The notes under the pieces were generated by a model. The model saw only the letters and a list, made by a program, of their open reading frames with translations. It was not told where the DNA came from and made no database searches. Below are positions 5,255 to 6,621 of a stretch of 6,621 bases of DNA, one piece after another; the first letter of the stretch is position 1; the number at the start of each line of letters is the position of its first letter. The stretch comes from JANQIO01 sp038746745 (GTDB taxonomy: Bacteria > Pseudomonadota > Gammaproteobacteria > Pseudomonadales > Halieaceae), in contig JBCDKJ010000107.1 of assembly GCA_038746745.1 (NCBI GenBank), forward strand, positions 1 through 6,621. Reading direction: 5' to 3'. Made by a program: the position numbers and the translations under genes.

Positions 5255-6288
5255 GCGTACGAGTGCAGACTTTTGTGCAGTTTGGCCACGATAGCACAGG
5301 CCTCATCCATCATTGTTTCAATCGCTTTCGCGGCAGGCTCTATGTCTGTCACAAGCCCCACGCCTTGACCCGCCAGTAACGGCATCTGCTCCAGATCGCC
5401 GGTCGCGCCGCGTACCGGCACCAAATTGCTAAATTTATGTAGCGGGAATGTATTGCCCAGGATATCCATAGAGCCGATAACCTCCTGTTCAGAGGGATCA
5501 CTAGGCGCCTGCTCCTGTTTATCTTGCCACTGGCTGACAATCTCATTGCGAATCACGCGCATGGGATTAAAGCCCTCCACGTCCCGCCCGAAGATCGAAG
5601 ACAGTGCGGTATCTGCACCGGTGGCCGATGTCAGACGCTGTTTGTAGGCATCGGCGATATCCGATTCCTCCGTTGCTGCCATGCGCGTCCCTACCCAAAC
5701 ACCGTCTGCACCCAGGGCCAGGGCGGAAGCAACGCCGCGACCATCGGCGATGCCACCTGCGGCTAACACAATGGTGTCGCTGAACTCACTAGTGATTTCG
5801 GGAATCAAAACAGACAGTGGTAGCGTGCCGAAATTGTGGCCGCCAGCTTCCGTCCCCTGCAAGACCAGCAAATCGATATTGTCGTCTACGGCGCGCTGTG
5901 CGGCTTCCAACGAGCCTACCTGTTCCCAGACGCGAATACCGGCTCGCTGCAGACGTTGGATCCACGCTCGGGGAGGGTGACCCCAGTGGAAAGAGACGAC
6001 CGGTGGTTGGTGACGTTCACAGGCCTCGATGTGTGACTCATCGGTAAAGATCGTGATGAAATTAATGTTGAAGGGGGTATCTGATGCGGCTCTTATCGTC
6101 TCTGTGACGGATCCCACATACTCAGCGGGAAACATGCCCATGCCTACAGCGCCCACCCCGCCTGCCGCGCTAACCGCTAAGGCAAGGTTTGGCGTCATGC
6201 CTGCGAAGGCAAGACCTGCGCAGGCAAAGGGGTGGCGCAGCCCGTAAGCGTCGGTAAACCGGGTCGATAGGGAGGCGCCGGATGACAT
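5251..6288 (-). CDS. Nitronate monooxygenase-like FMN-dependent TIM-barrel protein
   Basis: This is a 345-residue protein of the 2-nitropropane dioxygenase/nitronate monooxygenase family, cytosolic FMN enzymes that oxidise alkyl nitronates to carbonyl compounds and nitrite. Visible family blocks are AAGGVGAVGMG (41-51), NINFIT (74-79), the QGTEAGGH block (144-151) whose His151 is the expected catalytic base, AAGGIADGRG (176-185) and GADGVWVGTRMAATEES (193-209), both FMN-phosphate binding. The first strand reads RHPFACAGLAFAG rather than the usual PIIQAPMAG form, so it belongs to a divergent subgroup. Enoyl reductases of the FabK type share the fold, and a different oxidative role is possible. 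The start ATG (6286-6288) lies 13 nt after the receptor gene stop, with no strong ribosome-binding site. The stop overlaps the amidase start by 4 nt. Family confident, substrate not. Confidence 0.9.
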   Translation of the reverse strand: MSSGASLSTRFTDAYGLRHPFACAGLAFAGMTPNLALAVSAAGGVGAVGMGMFPAEYVGSVTETIRAASDTPFNINFITIFTDESHIEACERHQPPVVSFHWGHPPRAWIQRLQRAGIRVWEQVGSLEAAQRAVDDNIDLLVLQGTEAGGHNFGTLPLSVLIPEITSEFSDTIVLAAGGIADGRGVASALALGADGVWVGTRMAATEESDIADAYKQRLTSATGADTALSSIFGRDVEGFNPMRVIRNEIVSQWQDKQEQAPSDPSEQEVIGSMDILGNTFPLHKFSNLVPVRGATGDLEQMPLLAGQGVGLVTDIEPAAKAIETMMDEACAIVAKLHKSLHSYA

Positions 6289-6301
6289 GGACTGGCTCGT
6301 C

Positions 6302-6621
6302 TTAAAAGCGCTTGTCTAGGCTGATACCCCACTCGCGACCGCGTGCCGGTGATACCATCGCGAAACCAGCGGGCTCGAGTATCTGCTCACCGTGCAGCAG
6401 ATAGTCTTCATCGGCGAGATTTTTGCCAAAGACTCTCGCGCTCCAGCCATTAACATCATTGACCAAGGCGATACTGGCGTTGTAGAGATCGTAGCTATCC
6501 TGACCGACGAAATTCTCCGCGTCGAAGAAGTAGTCTGAGCGATAGCTCCAGTCAACCCGCGGTGTCAGTGTATAACCATCACCCAGGGCGAAGTCGTAAG
6601 ACACTGAACCGTTTAGCGTCC
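6302..6621 (-). CDS. TonB-dependent outer-membrane receptor, C-terminal end (partial)
   Basis: The frame is open from the right edge of the window to the TAA at 6302-6304, giving about the last 105 residues; the start lies outside. The sequence shows alternating amphipathic beta strands of a 22-strand barrel: LTPRVDWSYRSDYFFD, then DSYDLYNASIAL, then the hallmark block WSARVFGKNLADEDY, and finally PARGREWGISLDKRF, ending in the aromatic residue that the BAM machinery recognises. These receptors import siderophores, vitamins, glycans or other organic molecules across the outer membrane using TonB energy. The plug domain and ligand loops are not in view, so the ligand is unknown. Being first in the minus-strand cluster and only 13 nt from the next gene, it probably delivers the substrate for the enzymes downstream. 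A GTG at 6602-6604 is internal, not the start. Confidence 0.93.
   Translation of the reverse strand, partial: TLNGSVSYDFALGDGYTLTPRVDWSYRSDYFFDAENFVGQDSYDLYNASIALVNDVNGWSARVFGKNLADEDYLLHGEQILEPAGFAMVSPARGREWGISLDKRF

Overview
The window looks like a chromosomal stretch from a Gram-negative bacterium, most likely a gammaproteobacterium. The support is a TonB-dependent outer-membrane receptor, a di-haem cytochrome b561 and dense short-gap gene packing. The resemblance to marine or aquatic heterotroph genomes is an impression from gene content; no marker in the window fixes the taxonomy. I see no insertion sequence, CRISPR array, tRNA, rRNA or phage gene.

Left part (1-1301). The first 102 bases are the 3' end of a type I methionine aminopeptidase gene on the + strand, recognised from its last metal-ligand motif. 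It converges on a TetR-family regulator gene (147-743, minus strand). A 102-bp divergent intergenic region separates tetR from a small NTF2/SnoaL-like protein gene (846-1301, plus). That region carries two copies of a 6-2-6 palindrome (GTAGTA-NN-TACTAC, centres 24 bp apart). The first copy fills the spacer of the predicted tetR promoter and overlaps the predicted -10 of the divergent gene. This is the best-supported regulatory signal in the window and suggests the regulator controls both itself and its neighbour.

Middle part (1302-3186). After a 206-bp gap with no gene I can support comes a cytochrome b561-family membrane protein (GTG start, 1508-2095). A 221-bp gap follows that carries a perfect TATAAT. 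Then comes an atypical short-chain reductase of the NmrA/quinone-reductase-2 type (2317-3186). Both genes are on the + strand, but the gap and the separate promoter-like sequence suggest independent transcription.

Right part (3190-6621, all minus strand). In transcription order there is the C-terminal end of a TonB-dependent receptor (runs off the right edge), a nitronate monooxygenase-like FMN protein, an amidase-signature hydrolase and a PPOX-type flavoprotein. Gaps are 13 nt, a 4-nt ATGA overlap and 70 nt, so this looks like one operon. A reasonable inference is uptake of an organic compound through the outer membrane followed by oxidation of a C-N bond and amide hydrolysis. The substrate cannot be read from the sequence. 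The PPOX gene ends only 3 nt from the end of the converging reductase gene, leaving no room for a terminator between them.
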